A DNA stretch of 64,000 nucleotides from Humibacter sp. RRB41 (GCF_022761015.1 NZ_JAKWJQ010000005.1:186001-250000); one strand, 5' to 3'; counted from the stretch's first letter, positions 47,478 to 56,423 are shown. Program-made: numbers and translations. Notes: generated by a model not told the origin, from the sequence alone.

Positions 47478-49151
47478 ATGGTCCCGCACGATCGAGCGCG
47501 CGAGGGCAACGCCTCATACCTCGTCGACGACGACCTGACACCCGAGGCACGGGAGCGCTACAGCAGGCAGATCGCCCTGCCCGGCTTCGGCACGGACGCC
47601 CAGCGCAAGCTGGCGACGGCGCGCGTACTGGTGATCGGAGCCGGCGGCCTCGGCAGTGCGATCGTCCCAGCGCTGGCTGCTACGGGAGTCGGCACCATCG
47701 GCGTAGTGGATCCCGATCGTGTCGAGTTGTCCAACCTGCACCGGCAGACCGCCCACGGCGTGACGGACATCGGCAGACCCAAGGTCGAATCGCTGGCGGA
47801 GGCAGTCGCGGCGATCGATCCCGGCGTGCGCTTCATCGCCAACGAACTGATGTTCGACGCCGGTAATGCCGAGCGTCTACTGCGCGACTACGACATCGTG
47901 ATCGACGGCAGCGACAATTTCTCGACCCGATACCTCTGTTCGGACGCGGCCGTGCTCGCCTCGGTCCCACTCGTCTGGGGAGCCGTGTTGCGCTATGACG
48001 GGCAGGTCGGGGTGTCATGGCCGACCGGTCCGACCTACCGCGATCTCTTCCCCGTGCCACCCGAACCCGAAGACGTGCTCGACTGCGCCATCGGCGGCGT
48101 GCTCCCATCGGTCTGCGCCGTCATCGGTGGGCTCGTCGTCGCGGAGGTCGTGAAGCTCATCGTGGGCGTCGGCGCTCCGCTCGTCGGTCGCATGCTCTCG
48201 TACGACGCGCGGACCGCACGCGTGCGCGAGATCTCATTCGACCGCAGCCCGGATGCACCGCCGGTCACGGGGCTGCACGACGACGTGGATGCCACGGGCG
48301 GAACGTCCGGCGCACGAGCGGATGCCGTCGCCACCGTCACGGCCGAGTCCCTGCTGTCCCAGCTCGGCGCGGAGCATCCGCCCGTGCTCGTCGACGTGCG
48401 CACCCACGAGGAACGCGCGCTGCGGCCCCTCGTCGACGCATTGATCATGCCGATGGATGAGCTCGACCCACGGTCGCCGCGGCTGTCCGAACATGCGGCG
48501 CGCCTCGCGGCGGCGCAGCTGAACGGTTCCGGCGTGGTGGTTGTGTGCACCATCGGCGCGCGATCCCGTCGTGCCGTGCTGGCACTCGCCGAGGCGGGGG
48601 CACCCGGTCTGCTGTCCTTGGAGGGCGGCATCCTCGCCCTCGACGCTGCACTCGCCGCGAACGTCGCGAACGTCGCGAACGTCGCGAACGTCGATCCGGT
48701 CATCCTTGCGACGATCACAGCGGAGCCGCTCGACGAGGCAGCGGTGCGGGATGCCGTGGGTACGGCCTCAGATGGCGCGATCGTCGTGTTCCTCGGGGTG
48801 GTGCGCGACCACGACTCCGGCCGGCGGGTGAGGGCGTTGGAGTATTCGGCGCATCCCGACGCTGAGCGGTTCCTGCACGAGTGCTGCCGGCGTGTCGCGG
48901 ATGCGACCGGGTTGCGTGTGGCGGCGGCTCATCGGGTCGGCGATCTCGTCGTGGGTGACGTGGCGCTGATCGCTGCCGTCGCGTCCGCTCACCGTGCGGA
49001 GGCGTTCGCCGCTTGTGCGACCCTCGTCGACGAGATCAAGGCGGGGGTGCCGATCTGGAAGCGCCAGCGATTCGACGACGGAGCGTCCGAATGGGTCGGT
49101 CTCGATCACGGGAGCGCGGGTCCGGCCTCAGCAGGTGTCGGCCTCGGGTGA
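47478..49151 (+). CDS. ThiF/MoeB-rhodanese-MoaE three-domain fusion
   Basis: A 557-residue fusion. Residues 20-260: E1-like adenylyltransferase with VLVIGAGGLGSAIVPALAAT and HRQTAHGVTDIGRPKVES. Residues 285-395: rhodanese with active-site Cys in VVVCTIGARSRRAVLAL. Residues 415-555: MoaE (molybdopterin synthase large subunit) with VVRDHDSGRRVRALEYSAH, VGDVALIAAVASAHRAEAF and EIKAGVPIWKRQRF, including the lysines used in catalysis. A 12-residue ANV repeat links the last two. MoeB normally carries two zinc CxxC pairs; the first is missing here (TYRDLFPVPPEPEDVLDC). It would activate MoaD, load sulfur and make MPT in one chain. Confidence 0.92.
   Translation: MVPHDRAREGNASYLVDDDLTPEARERYSRQIALPGFGTDAQRKLATARVLVIGAGGLGSAIVPALAATGVGTIGVVDPDRVELSNLHRQTAHGVTDIGRPKVESLAEAVAAIDPGVRFIANELMFDAGNAERLLRDYDIVIDGSDNFSTRYLCSDAAVLASVPLVWGAVLRYDGQVGVSWPTGPTYRDLFPVPPEPEDVLDCAIGGVLPSVCAVIGGLVVAEVVKLIVGVGAPLVGRMLSYDARTARVREISFDRSPDAPPVTGLHDDVDATGGTSGARADAVATVTAESLLSQLGAEHPPVLVDVRTHEERALRPLVDALIMPMDELDPRSPRLSEHAARLAAAQLNGSGVVVVCTIGARSRRAVLALAEAGAPGLLSLEGGILALDAALAANVANVANVANVDPVILATITAEPLDEAAVRDAVGTASDGAIVVFLGVVRDHDSGRRVRALEYSAHPDAERFLHECCRRVADATGLRVAAAHRVGDLVVGDVALIAAVASAHRAEAFAACATLVDEIKAGVPIWKRQRFDDGASEWVGLDHGSAGPASAGVGLG
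48657..48692 (+). repeat. Four tandem GCGAACGTC units inside the fusion gene
   Basis: Four perfect 9-bp copies encode ANV-ANV-ANV-ANV in frame at the linker between the rhodanese and MoaE domains. Copy number can change by slippage without shifting the frame, so linker length may vary between strains. Confidence 0.95.
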
Positions 49152-49158
49152 ACCGCCG

Positions 49159-50193
49159 TCAGCCCCCGATGAAGGACATCTCGACCCGGGCGCGATCATG
49201 GTCGCCGGTCTCCGCACCGCGGAGCTCGGAGTAGCGGTCGTCGCGCCTGCGCCACGCGCCGAACAGAACCTCGGCGACGGTGTCGTCGCTCTCGGCCGCT
49301 GCCGGCCCCAGATCGACGCCGTCCGACGCGAAGAGACACGTGAACAGGTGGCCGTCGGCCGACAGCCGTGCACGGGTGCAGGAGCCGCAGAACGCCTCCG
49401 TGACGCTGGAGATGACGCCGATCTCGCCTGAGCCGTCCGCATAGCGGAACCGCGATGCGGTGGCGCTCCCGCGCTCCGCCACCGGAACGAGCCGATGTCG
49501 TCGCCTGATTCGTTCGACGACCTCCGCCGACGGGACCACATCGTCGAGCCGCCACCCGTTCGTCGTTCCCACGTCCATGTACTCGATGAAGCGCACGACG
49601 GCTCCTGTACCGCGGAAGTGCTCGGCGATCGACTCGATCTCCCCGTCGTTGAGGCCCCGCCGTACGACGGTGTTGACCTTGACGGGCAGGCCCGCCGCCT
49701 GAGCCGCGCGGATGCCGTCGAGAACCCGACCCAGCGGCATCCTGGTATCGCTGATCCGTCCGAAGCCTTCGTCGTCGAGGCTGTCGAGCGACACCGTCAC
49801 TCGATCGAGCCCCGCATCTCGGAGGGGTGCGGCAAGACGCGCGAGTGCGGTTCCGTTCGTCGTGAGCGCAAGGTCGACGGCGCCACCGTCAGGACGACGC
49901 AAACGGCTCAGCCTCGAGACGAGATCGGTGATGCCGGGACGGAGCAGAGGTTCGCCGCCGGTCAGGCGCAACTTCGTCACTCCGCCGCCGACTGCGACGC
50001 GGGCGACGCGCTCGATCTGGTCGAACGTGAGGAGGCGTTCACGCGGCAGGAAGACGTGGTCTGGGCCGAAGATCTCGCGAGGCATGCAATACACGCAACG
50101 CAGGTTGCAGCGATCGGTCAGCGAGATGCGCAGATCGCGGAGCGCGCGACCGCGCAGATCGCCGATGCGATCGCCGATGCGTTCTGCGCCCAT
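49159..50193 (-). CDS. moaA: GTP 3',8-cyclase MoaA
   Basis: A 344-residue radical SAM enzyme for the first step of molybdopterin synthesis. The 4Fe-4S cluster cysteines are in TDRCNLRCVYCMPRE (Cys29, Cys33, Cys36), the C-terminal cluster in FCGSCTRARLSADGHLFTCL, and the substrate region in RLTGGEPLLR. It ends in the SFIGG tail, with the conserved terminal GG. Convergent with the fusion gene and separated by 7 bp. Confidence 0.96.
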   Translation of the reverse strand: MGAERIGDRIGDLRGRALRDLRISLTDRCNLRCVYCMPREIFGPDHVFLPRERLLTFDQIERVARVAVGGGVTKLRLTGGEPLLRPGITDLVSRLSRLRRPDGGAVDLALTTNGTALARLAAPLRDAGLDRVTVSLDSLDDEGFGRISDTRMPLGRVLDGIRAAQAAGLPVKVNTVVRRGLNDGEIESIAEHFRGTGAVVRFIEYMDVGTTNGWRLDDVVPSAEVVERIRRRHRLVPVAERGSATASRFRYADGSGEIGVISSVTEAFCGSCTRARLSADGHLFTCLFASDGVDLGPAAAESDDTVAEVLFGAWRRRDDRYSELRGAETGDHDRARVEMSFIGG

Positions 50194-50247
50194 GCGTTCA
50201 CCGTAACCTTCCGACGCCGCGACCGCCGACGCGGAGGTCTCGGTTCG

Positions 50248-51360
50248 TCACCGCGTCGGTGCGCCTCCGTCGGCCGGGTACACGGAGACGGCGGCCGCGG
50301 GAACGTGCAGCACGACCGGCTCTCCTCGCCTCAGCCCGAGCGCCGCGAATTCGGCAGGGTTCATGTCCGCGCTCAGCGCTCCGACGAGACGAACGTGCAC
50401 GCCGCCCACGCCCCGTTCCCACTGGTCGACAACGGCGTCCAGTCGGGATTCGCCCTCCGGCAGATGCCTGTCGTCGCGGGCGATGCCGACGGATGACGGT
50501 GCGAACGCCGCGAAGGCGCGCTCGCCCGCGCGCACCGACTCTGAATCACGGGCTCGAAGCATCCGCCCGTCGTCTGTCCTCAGCAGGCCGTCGCCGAGGA
50601 GGGTGCCGGTGAGAAAGTTCATCCCCGCCAGCGCCGCCACGAACGGGGATCGGGGCATCCCGAGCACTCGGCCGATCCTGCCGCCGTCTACGACGCGCCC
50701 GGAGTCGAGTACGACGCAGTCGTCGGCGAGTGACAGTGCGTCGACCACGTCATGTGTGACGATCACCGCGGTAGTGGAGGTACCGTGCAGAGTCTCGGCC
50801 GTGAGCATCCGCATGTCTGCGGCGGTGGTCACGTCGAGCGCGGAGAAGGGCTCGTCGAGCAGCAGCACATCCGGTTGGGCGGCCAGTGCGCGGGCGAGGG
50901 CGACGCGTTGCTGCTGGCCGCCGGACAGCTTCGCCGGGCGGCGGTCCTCGTAGCCGAGCAGCCCGACTGCATCAAGGAGCTGGGCTGCTCGGGCGCGGGC
51001 GTCGTGACGTGATGATCCCGACGCACGAGGACCGAAGGCGACGTTCTCGAGCGCGGACAGGTGCGGGAACAGCGACGGTGCTTGATTGAGCAGTCCCACT
51101 CTGCGGTGCTCAGGCGGCACAGAGACGCCCGACGCCGCGTCGCACAGCGTGCGCTCGCCGATGCGCACGTCACCGCGTTCCGGCTGCAGACGCCCGACCA
51201 CGACGTCGAGCAGCGTCGACTTTCCGGATCCGTTCGGACCGAGTACAGCCAGAACACGTCCGGCCGGAATCTCCAGTGCGACGTCGAGCACGAAGGCGCC
51301 GCGTCGTGCCAGCACGTCGACGACCAGGCGTGAACCGACGTCCGTCAGCGGCGTGCTCAC
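50248..51360 (-). CDS. modC: Molybdate ABC transporter ATPase ModC
   Basis: A 370-residue ATPase with TOBE (Mop) C-terminus. Walker A is GPNGSGKSTLL, the signature is LSGGQQQRVALARAL and Walker B is LLLDEPFSALD. The C-terminal 110 residues contain the molybdate-binding TOBE fold (RLDAVVDQWERGVGGVHVRL). It starts with GTG at 51360, overlapping the ModB stop by 4 bases. Last gene of the ModABC unit. Confidence 0.94.
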   Translation of the reverse strand: MSTPLTDVGSRLVVDVLARRGAFVLDVALEIPAGRVLAVLGPNGSGKSTLLDVVVGRLQPERGDVRIGERTLCDAASGVSVPPEHRRVGLLNQAPSLFPHLSALENVAFGPRASGSSRHDARARAAQLLDAVGLLGYEDRRPAKLSGGQQQRVALARALAAQPDVLLLDEPFSALDVTTAADMRMLTAETLHGTSTTAVIVTHDVVDALSLADDCVVLDSGRVVDGGRIGRVLGMPRSPFVAALAGMNFLTGTLLGDGLLRTDDGRMLRARDSESVRAGERAFAAFAPSSVGIARDDRHLPEGESRLDAVVDQWERGVGGVHVRLVGALSADMNPAEFAALGLRRGEPVVLHVPAAAVSVYPADGGAPTR

Positions 51361-52142
51361 AGGCCGACGTCCTCTCGCCAGCTCCGCATCGCGAGCAGCA
51401 CGAGCACCGCGACGACGACCAGCAGCAGTGAGAGAGCGATGGCGGTGTCCTGTCCGATGCCGCCGCCGTTGAACGCCGTGTAGATGGCCAGCGGCATCGT
51501 GCGTGTGACGCCCTCCTGGTTGCCGGCGAACAGTGCCGTGGCGCCGAACTCGCCGAGCGCTCGGGCGAAGCAGAGCACGATCCCCGCCACCAGGCTCGGG
51601 CCGACGAGCGGCAGGGTGACGCGGCGGAACGTCGTCCACCGCGAGGCCCCCAATGTCGCCGCCACCTGCTCGTACCTCACACCTGCCGTGCGGAACGCCC
51701 CCTCGACCGCGATCACGAGGAACGGCATCGCCACGAACGACTGTGCGATGACGACGGCTCCTGTGGTGAACGGGATCCGCACGCCCACGGCGTCGAGCGA
51801 TGCACCGACCAGCCCGGTGCGGCCGAGCAGGAACAGCAGCGCGATGCCTCCGACCAACGGCGGCAGTACGAGGGGAAGGGTCACGACGGCACGCAGCACG
51901 CCGGCCGCCCGTGACGTCGTTCGCGCGATGAGCAGAGCGAGCGGCACACCGAGGACGATGCAGACCACCGTCGCTGCCGCCGCGGTGATCAGCGACAGAG
52001 TCAACGCGGACAGGGCCTCGGGGGAGAGGATCGCGGCCGGAACAGACGTCCAGTCCAGCTTGGCGATCAGTGCGATCAGCGGCAGCACGATCAGCGCCAG
52101 CCCCAACACGGCGGGCGCGATCAGCCAGCGCGGACCGCTCAC
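51357..52142 (-). CDS. modB: Molybdate ABC transporter permease ModB
   Basis: A 261-residue membrane subunit with five to six helices. The EAA loop is visible in VAATLGASRWTTFRRVTLPLV with the following GPSLVAGIVLCFARALGEFG, characteristic of ModB/CysT-type permeases. It overlaps ModA and ModC by 4 bases each. It carries molybdate in together with ModA and ModC. Confidence 0.94.
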   Translation of the reverse strand: MSGPRWLIAPAVLGLALIVLPLIALIAKLDWTSVPAAILSPEALSALTLSLITAAAATVVCIVLGVPLALLIARTTSRAAGVLRAVVTLPLVLPPLVGGIALLFLLGRTGLVGASLDAVGVRIPFTTGAVVIAQSFVAMPFLVIAVEGAFRTAGVRYEQVAATLGASRWTTFRRVTLPLVGPSLVAGIVLCFARALGEFGATALFAGNQEGVTRTMPLAIYTAFNGGGIGQDTAIALSLLLVVVAVLVLLAMRSWREDVGL

Positions 52143-53014
52143 GGGGCTCCGAATCCGTACGAGTGCAGCACCTTCTGACCGGCGGAGGAGAGCACGTATG
52201 AGACGAAGGCCTTGGCGACAGCGGCGTCCGGCGCGTTCTTCACGGCGGCGATCGGATACTTGTTGATCGCCTTGTCGGCGTCGGGGATCGTCACCCCGTC
52301 GACGCTTCCCTTCGCGGCCCTGACGTCTGTCACGTAGACCAGCCCGGCATCCGCCGCATCAGTCGACACCTTCGTGATGACCGCGGTGACGTTCTGCTCC
52401 TCGCTCACGGGGGTGAGTTTCACGCCATCCGCCGTCAGCAGCGTCTGCGCGGCTGCACCGCACGGAACGGCCGGTGCGCACAGAACGGTCTGGATTCCCG
52501 ACGCCGCCAGTTGCGAAAGGGTGCGGATCTTCTTCGGATTGCCGGGTTGCACGGCGATCTCGAGCGTGTTCGTCGCGAAGACCTTCGGCGCGGATGCCGC
52601 GAGCCCGGCCTTCTGCACCGTGGCCATCGTCTTCTGATCGGCCGAGGCGAAGACGTCGGCGGGAGCGCCCTGCACGATCTGCGTCGCGAGGATCTGCGAG
52701 CCGTCGTAGTCGATCGGTTTCACGGTGACGTTCGGGTGGGCGGTGTGAAACCTCGCGGCAAGATCGTTGAACGACGCCGTCAAAGACGCGGCTGCGTAGA
52801 CAGTGAGCTCGCCCTTCAGGGTGTCTTTCGCGCTGGCGCCGGATGCCGCGGGCGAAGCGGATGCGGCCCCCGCGGTTTGCCCGGAGCATCCGGCCAGCGC
52901 GACCACGGCGGCGACCAGCAGGGTCGGAGCCATCAGCATCCTGCGCCGTCCAGTGCGCTCGAGACGCTGTCCGACTGATCGGGTCGAGCCGATCGGCGGG
53001 GTCGTGCGATTCAT
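52139..53014 (-). CDS. modA: Molybdate-binding lipoprotein ModA
   Basis: A 291-residue substrate-binding lipoprotein. The signal ends in the lipobox LAGC (ALAGCSG, lipidated Cys), followed by a Ser/Ala-rich linker and the two-domain fold with LTVYAAASLTASFNDLAARF, ADVFASADQKTMATVQ and a hydrophobic core. The start at 53014 overlaps the upstream TOBE regulator stop by 4 bases. An ATG about 24 codons later is a possible alternative. Confidence 0.93.
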   Translation of the reverse strand: MNRTTPPIGSTRSVGQRLERTGRRRMLMAPTLLVAAVVALAGCSGQTAGAASASPAASGASAKDTLKGELTVYAAASLTASFNDLAARFHTAHPNVTVKPIDYDGSQILATQIVQGAPADVFASADQKTMATVQKAGLAASAPKVFATNTLEIAVQPGNPKKIRTLSQLAASGIQTVLCAPAVPCGAAAQTLLTADGVKLTPVSEEQNVTAVITKVSTDAADAGLVYVTDVRAAKGSVDGVTIPDADKAINKYPIAAVKNAPDAAVAKAFVSYVLSSAGQKVLHSYGFGAP

Positions 53015-53418
53015 CCGTTCTCCTCTTTCGCTGCTTCGACGACGACCATCGTCGCCTTGACGACGGCCACGGCGCGGGAACCGACCTCGAGCCGCAGATC
53101 GCGGACGGCCTCGGTTGACATCAGGGACACCACTCGTGCAGTGCCGCACTGCAGTTCCACCTGAGACATCACCGGGTCGCTGACGACCTTGGTCACAATG
53201 CCGGCGAAGTGGTTTCGAGCGCTGCGCAGCACCTCGGTGGTGTCTGCCGGAGCTCGTGCGATCTCGGTCGCATACCTGGCCAGTTCCGGTCCGTCGATCA
53301 CCTGCCTGCCGGCGTCGTCCGTGCCTCCCACGACGAGTCCGTCACGGATCCAGCGACGAACCGTGTCGTCGCTGACCGCGAGTAGCTCGGCCGCCTCACT
53401 GATGCGGTAGTACGTCAT
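53011..53418 (-). CDS. HTH-TOBE molybdate-responsive regulator-like protein
   Basis: A 135-residue protein. An excisionase/MerR-like HTH at the N-terminus (YYRISEAAELLAVSDDTVRR) is followed by a single TOBE/Mop domain (RNHFAGIVTKVVSDPVMSQV) that can bind molybdate. It lies first in the ModABC operon, so it is probably a Mo-sensing regulator of uptake. It is not a ModE homologue in layout. The -10 box TAACGT ends 8 nt before its ATG. Confidence 0.88.
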   Translation of the reverse strand: MTYYRISEAAELLAVSDDTVRRWIRDGLVVGGTDDAGRQVIDGPELARYATEIARAPADTTEVLRSARNHFAGIVTKVVSDPVMSQVELQCGTARVVSLMSTEAVRDLRLEVGSRAVAVVKATMVVVEAAKEENG

Positions 53419-53426
53419 GGATTACG

Positions 53427-53432
53427 ACGTTA
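53427..53432 (-). promoter_or_regulatory. -10 box of the molybdate uptake operon
   Basis: Minus-strand TAACGT ends 8 nt before the ATG at 53418; leaderless type. It precedes the TOBE regulator and ModABC. Confidence 0.45.
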
Positions 53433-53465
53433 GTGCCGCATCAGCGGTTCAATACGTCCTATTTG

Positions 53466-53981
53466 TTACGCATTCGAGTCAGTGCTGGTTCGTTCGCCAT
53501 GGCGAGCAGCGCCGGCGATCACCGTGACGGCGTGGTCGAGCACGCCGTCGAGCACGACCAGGCCGTCGCGCACGCCTCCCGAGGACCCGGGAAGATTCAC
53601 GATCAGCGTGCGGGCGGCGACTCCGGCGATCCCGCGCGAGAGCAGCGCAAGCGGCGTGTGCTCCGAGCCTTTCCTGCGCAGTTCCTCGGCGATGCCGGGC
53701 ACCTCGCGGTCGATGACCGCACGTGTCGCCTCCGGCGTCGCGTCATCCGGCGCGAGCCCCGTGCCTCCGGTCGTGATCACCAACGTCGCGTCGTCCCGAA
53801 TCGCGGCGTTCAGTGCCGCCACGACCGGCGCACCGTCGGCGACCACGACGGGCCCGGTGGTCGTCCAGCCACGCTCGGCGAGCCAGCGCACGATCACCGG
53901 GCCCGTGGCATCCTGTGCCGTCCCGGCCGCGGCAGTGGTCGACGCGACGATGACGACGGCACGGCGAACGGTGGCCATCAT
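53466..53981 (-). CDS. Molybdopterin adenylyltransferase MogA/MoaB
   Basis: A 171-residue protein that adenylylates molybdopterin. Motifs are TTGGTGLAPDDATPEATRAV and NLPGSSGGVRDGLVVLDGVL. It overlaps the MoaC stop by 4 bases. MoaB and MogA are related; which activity this copy has cannot be read from sequence. Confidence 0.92.
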   Translation of the reverse strand: MMATVRRAVVIVASTTAAAGTAQDATGPVIVRWLAERGWTTTGPVVVADGAPVVAALNAAIRDDATLVITTGGTGLAPDDATPEATRAVIDREVPGIAEELRRKGSEHTPLALLSRGIAGVAARTLIVNLPGSSGGVRDGLVVLDGVLDHAVTVIAGAARHGERTSTDSNA

Positions 53982-54493
53982 CGGCCGTCGTCTTGGGTCG
54001 TCGCGTTGCGGCTCCAGTCGCCGCTTCTGCCGCCACTCTTCTCCACCACACGGATGCCCGTGATGACCGCCTCCCGGTCGACGGCCTTGATCATGTCGTA
54101 CAGGGTCAGAGCGGCCACGCTCGCCGCCGTGAGGGCTTCCATCTCCACACCGGTCTGCGCCGTCGTCGCGGTCGATGCGGAGATCAGCACCCGGTCAGCG
54201 GCGGCCACCAGTTCGACGTCGACGTTCGTCAAGGCAAGGGGATGACAGAGCGGGATGAGGCTCGACGTCTGCTTCGCAGCCATGATGCCCGCGATCCGAG
54301 CGGTTCCGATGGCCTCTCCCTTCGGAAGGGAGCCGTCGAAAACGCTGGCCACCACATCCGGCCGGGTGATCACGGTCGCTTCAGCGCGCGCCCGGCGAGC
54401 GGTGACCGGCTTCTCGCCCACGTCGACCATGTGCGAGGAACCGTCCTCTCGCACGTGCGTGAGTGGCAGCCGTCCGTCGGAAGAAGTCGTCAT
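53978..54493 (-). CDS. moaC: Cyclic pyranopterin monophosphate synthase MoaC
   Basis: A 171-residue enzyme that works with MoaA. Motifs are HMVDVGEKPVTARRARAEA, KQTSSLIPLCHPLALTNV and TGVEMEALTAASVAALTLYD, followed by the catalytic KAVDREAVI region. I chose the ATG at 54493, which matches the family's N-terminal length; an upstream GTG at 54520 would add 9 residues. It lies between MoaD and MogA with tight spacing. Confidence 0.94.
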   Translation of the reverse strand: MTTSSDGRLPLTHVREDGSSHMVDVGEKPVTARRARAEATVITRPDVVASVFDGSLPKGEAIGTARIAGIMAAKQTSSLIPLCHPLALTNVDVELVAAADRVLISASTATTAQTGVEMEALTAASVAALTLYDMIKAVDREAVITGIRVVEKSGGRSGDWSRNATTQDDGR

Positions 54494-54532
54494 CTCTCCA
54501 TCCTGCTCCGAGTGCGGCACGGCGTGAGTGCC

Positions 54533-54796
54533 TCAGCCGCCGGCGAACGGTGGCAACACGTCGACGCGCGCCTGCACGGTCCGCGTGGCGTCGCGAGTGG
54601 CGACTCCGTCGACGAGGAACGAACCGGATGCGAGCACCCGCCCCATCGCCTCGCCGTATCGCCCGATCAGCAGGTCACGCAACGCGCCCACCGTTGGCGG
54701 GTCGAACGCGAGCGACTCTTCCTCGCGGCCGGCGGCGTCGGCCGCTGCAGCGAAGTAGCGCACGATCACGTTCGTGCGCTCTGATCCTGATGCCAT
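54533..54796 (-). CDS. moaD: Molybdopterin synthase small subunit MoaD
   Basis: An 87-residue ubiquitin-like sulfur carrier. It ends with the essential PPFAGG, whose terminal GG is adenylylated and then thiocarboxylated. The start ATG at 54796 lies 6 nt after GAGAAT; a GTG at 54814 would add 6 residues. Its activation partner (ThiF-like domain) and MoaE are both in the fusion protein at 47478. Confidence 0.93.
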   Translation of the reverse strand: MASGSERTNVIVRYFAAAADAAGREEESLAFDPPTVGALRDLLIGRYGEAMGRVLASGSFLVDGVATRDATRTVQARVDVLPPFAGG

Positions 54797-54802
54797 TGGC
54801 CC

Positions 54803-54844
54803 ATTCTCGCCCACGGGTCATCTATCGGGTCGCCGACCTATGCT
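54803..54844. promoter_or_regulatory. Divergent -10 boxes between moaD and the membrane molybdoenzyme
   Basis: Minus-strand GAGAAT (54808-54803) ends 6 nt before the moaD ATG, and plus-strand TATGCT (54839-54844) ends 7 nt before the ATG at 54852. Both genes lack a clear ribosome site, so both look leaderless. Confidence 0.5.
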
Positions 54845-54851
54845 GTGGCTC

Positions 54852-56423
54852 ATGTCGACCGTCGCCCCCGCACCACGCGGGCGCGCCCTGTACGTCACAG
54901 CGGCAGCCGGCGGACTCATCGCCGCGGTGGCCGGCTGGGCGGTCTCCGAGATCGCGGCTGCGTTCGTGGGTGCGGCATCCTCTCCGCTGTTCGCGGTCGG
55001 CTCGTGGGTGATCGACCTCACACCGCCCTGGTTCAAGGACTGGGTCATCTCGCTCTTCGGCACCGGAGACAAGATCGTGCTCTTCGTGTGCCTCGGACTC
55101 GTCGTGGTTGCACTGGCGGGCGCGGCAGGCATCCTGGAACTGGTCAGGCGCCCGTTCGGCGCGATCCTGATCGGCGCGATCGGACTGATTGCGCTTGTCG
55201 CAGTGATGACGCGCGCGGATGCGACGTACTGGTGGCTGCTCCCCACGGTGGCGGGCACGTTGGTTGGCGTGTACGTGCTTGTGATGACGATCGACCGCCT
55301 GCGGGTCTGGATGCGCGCGTCGCAGCCGTCGCGCCTGCCGGGCAGTGGCGCTTCCACCCGACGGTCGTTTCTCGCCTTCAGTATCGGCGTCGGCGCGGTC
55401 GCCGTGGTCGCTGGGGTGATCGCGCGCTCGATCAACGCCGGAAGCGTCGCGATCGCCTCTGCTCGAGCATCCGTGCGACTCCCCGCTCCGGTGAAGCCGG
55501 CACCCGCGATTCCCCCGGGCAGCGATCTGCGTCTGAGCGGACTCGCCGCTTATGTCACGCCGAACAGCGACTTCTACCGCATCGACACCGCGTTGCAGAT
55601 TCCGGCGATCGATCCGGACGCGTGGAAGCTGACGATCAGTGGCATGGTCGGCGAACCGCTGACGCTCACCTTCGCGCAGCTGCTGGCGCTGCCGCTGGAG
55701 GAGCACACCATCACGCTGGCCTGCGTCTCCAATGAGGTCGGTGGCGACCTGGTGGGGAACGCCACCTGGCTCGGGTATCCGGTGCGCAAACTGCTGGCCA
55801 AGACGCGGCCGAAGGCATCCGCCGACATGGTGCTCTCTCGCAGTGTCGACGGCTTCACCGCCGGCACTCCACTCGATGTGCTGACGGATATCGGCACGGA
55901 CGCGCTCATCGCGGTCGGCATGAACGGCTCGCCGCTGCCGCTCGAGCACGGATTCCCTGTGCGGATGGTCGTGCCCGGCCTCTACGGGTACGTGTCGGCG
56001 ACGAAGTGGCTCACCGAGCTCACAGTGACCCGCTTCGATAGGGCTCAGGGCTATTGGACCGACAAGGGCTGGTCGGTCAAGGGTCCGATCAAGACCGCTT
56101 CTCGTATCGATCGTCCGCGGGAGGGTGCGTCCATCACCGCCGGGCGCTACGCGGTGGCTGGAGTCGCCTGGGATCAGCACACGGGCATCCGATCCGTCGA
56201 GGTACGAGTCGACAATGGCCCGTGGCAGCACGCTCGCCTGGCCGACACGGTGTCGGTGGACACCTGGCGGCAGTGGGTGTGGGAGTGGCATGCCGTCAGC
56301 GGCAAGCACACGCTTCAGGTGCGCGCGACGAACTCGGACGGCTCTACGCAGACCTCCGTGGTCGCACCGCCCGCGCCGAACGGCGCCAGCGGATGGCACA
56401 CGGTCGACGTCGAAGTTCGGTGA
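54852..56423 (+). CDS. Membrane-anchored sulfite oxidase-family molybdoenzyme
   Basis: A 523-residue enzyme. Four helices occupy residues 13-148, followed by a twin-arginine-like segment (STRRSFLAFSIGVGAVAVVA, from residue 168) that precedes a globular domain. The Mo ligand Cys291 lies in TITLACVSNEVGGDLVGNAT, and the pterin pocket continues in LEHGFPVRMVVPGLYGYVSA. A C-terminal dimerisation domain is also present (RPREGASITAGRYAVAGVAW and the following beta strands). This membrane domain plus internal Tat signal is unusual. The reaction is unknown. Confidence 0.9.
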   Translation: MSTVAPAPRGRALYVTAAAGGLIAAVAGWAVSEIAAAFVGAASSPLFAVGSWVIDLTPPWFKDWVISLFGTGDKIVLFVCLGLVVVALAGAAGILELVRRPFGAILIGAIGLIALVAVMTRADATYWWLLPTVAGTLVGVYVLVMTIDRLRVWMRASQPSRLPGSGASTRRSFLAFSIGVGAVAVVAGVIARSINAGSVAIASARASVRLPAPVKPAPAIPPGSDLRLSGLAAYVTPNSDFYRIDTALQIPAIDPDAWKLTISGMVGEPLTLTFAQLLALPLEEHTITLACVSNEVGGDLVGNATWLGYPVRKLLAKTRPKASADMVLSRSVDGFTAGTPLDVLTDIGTDALIAVGMNGSPLPLEHGFPVRMVVPGLYGYVSATKWLTELTVTRFDRAQGYWTDKGWSVKGPIKTASRIDRPREGASITAGRYAVAGVAWDQHTGIRSVEVRVDNGPWQHARLADTVSVDTWRQWVWEWHAVSGKHTLQVRATNSDGSTQTSVVAPPAPNGASGWHTVDVEVR

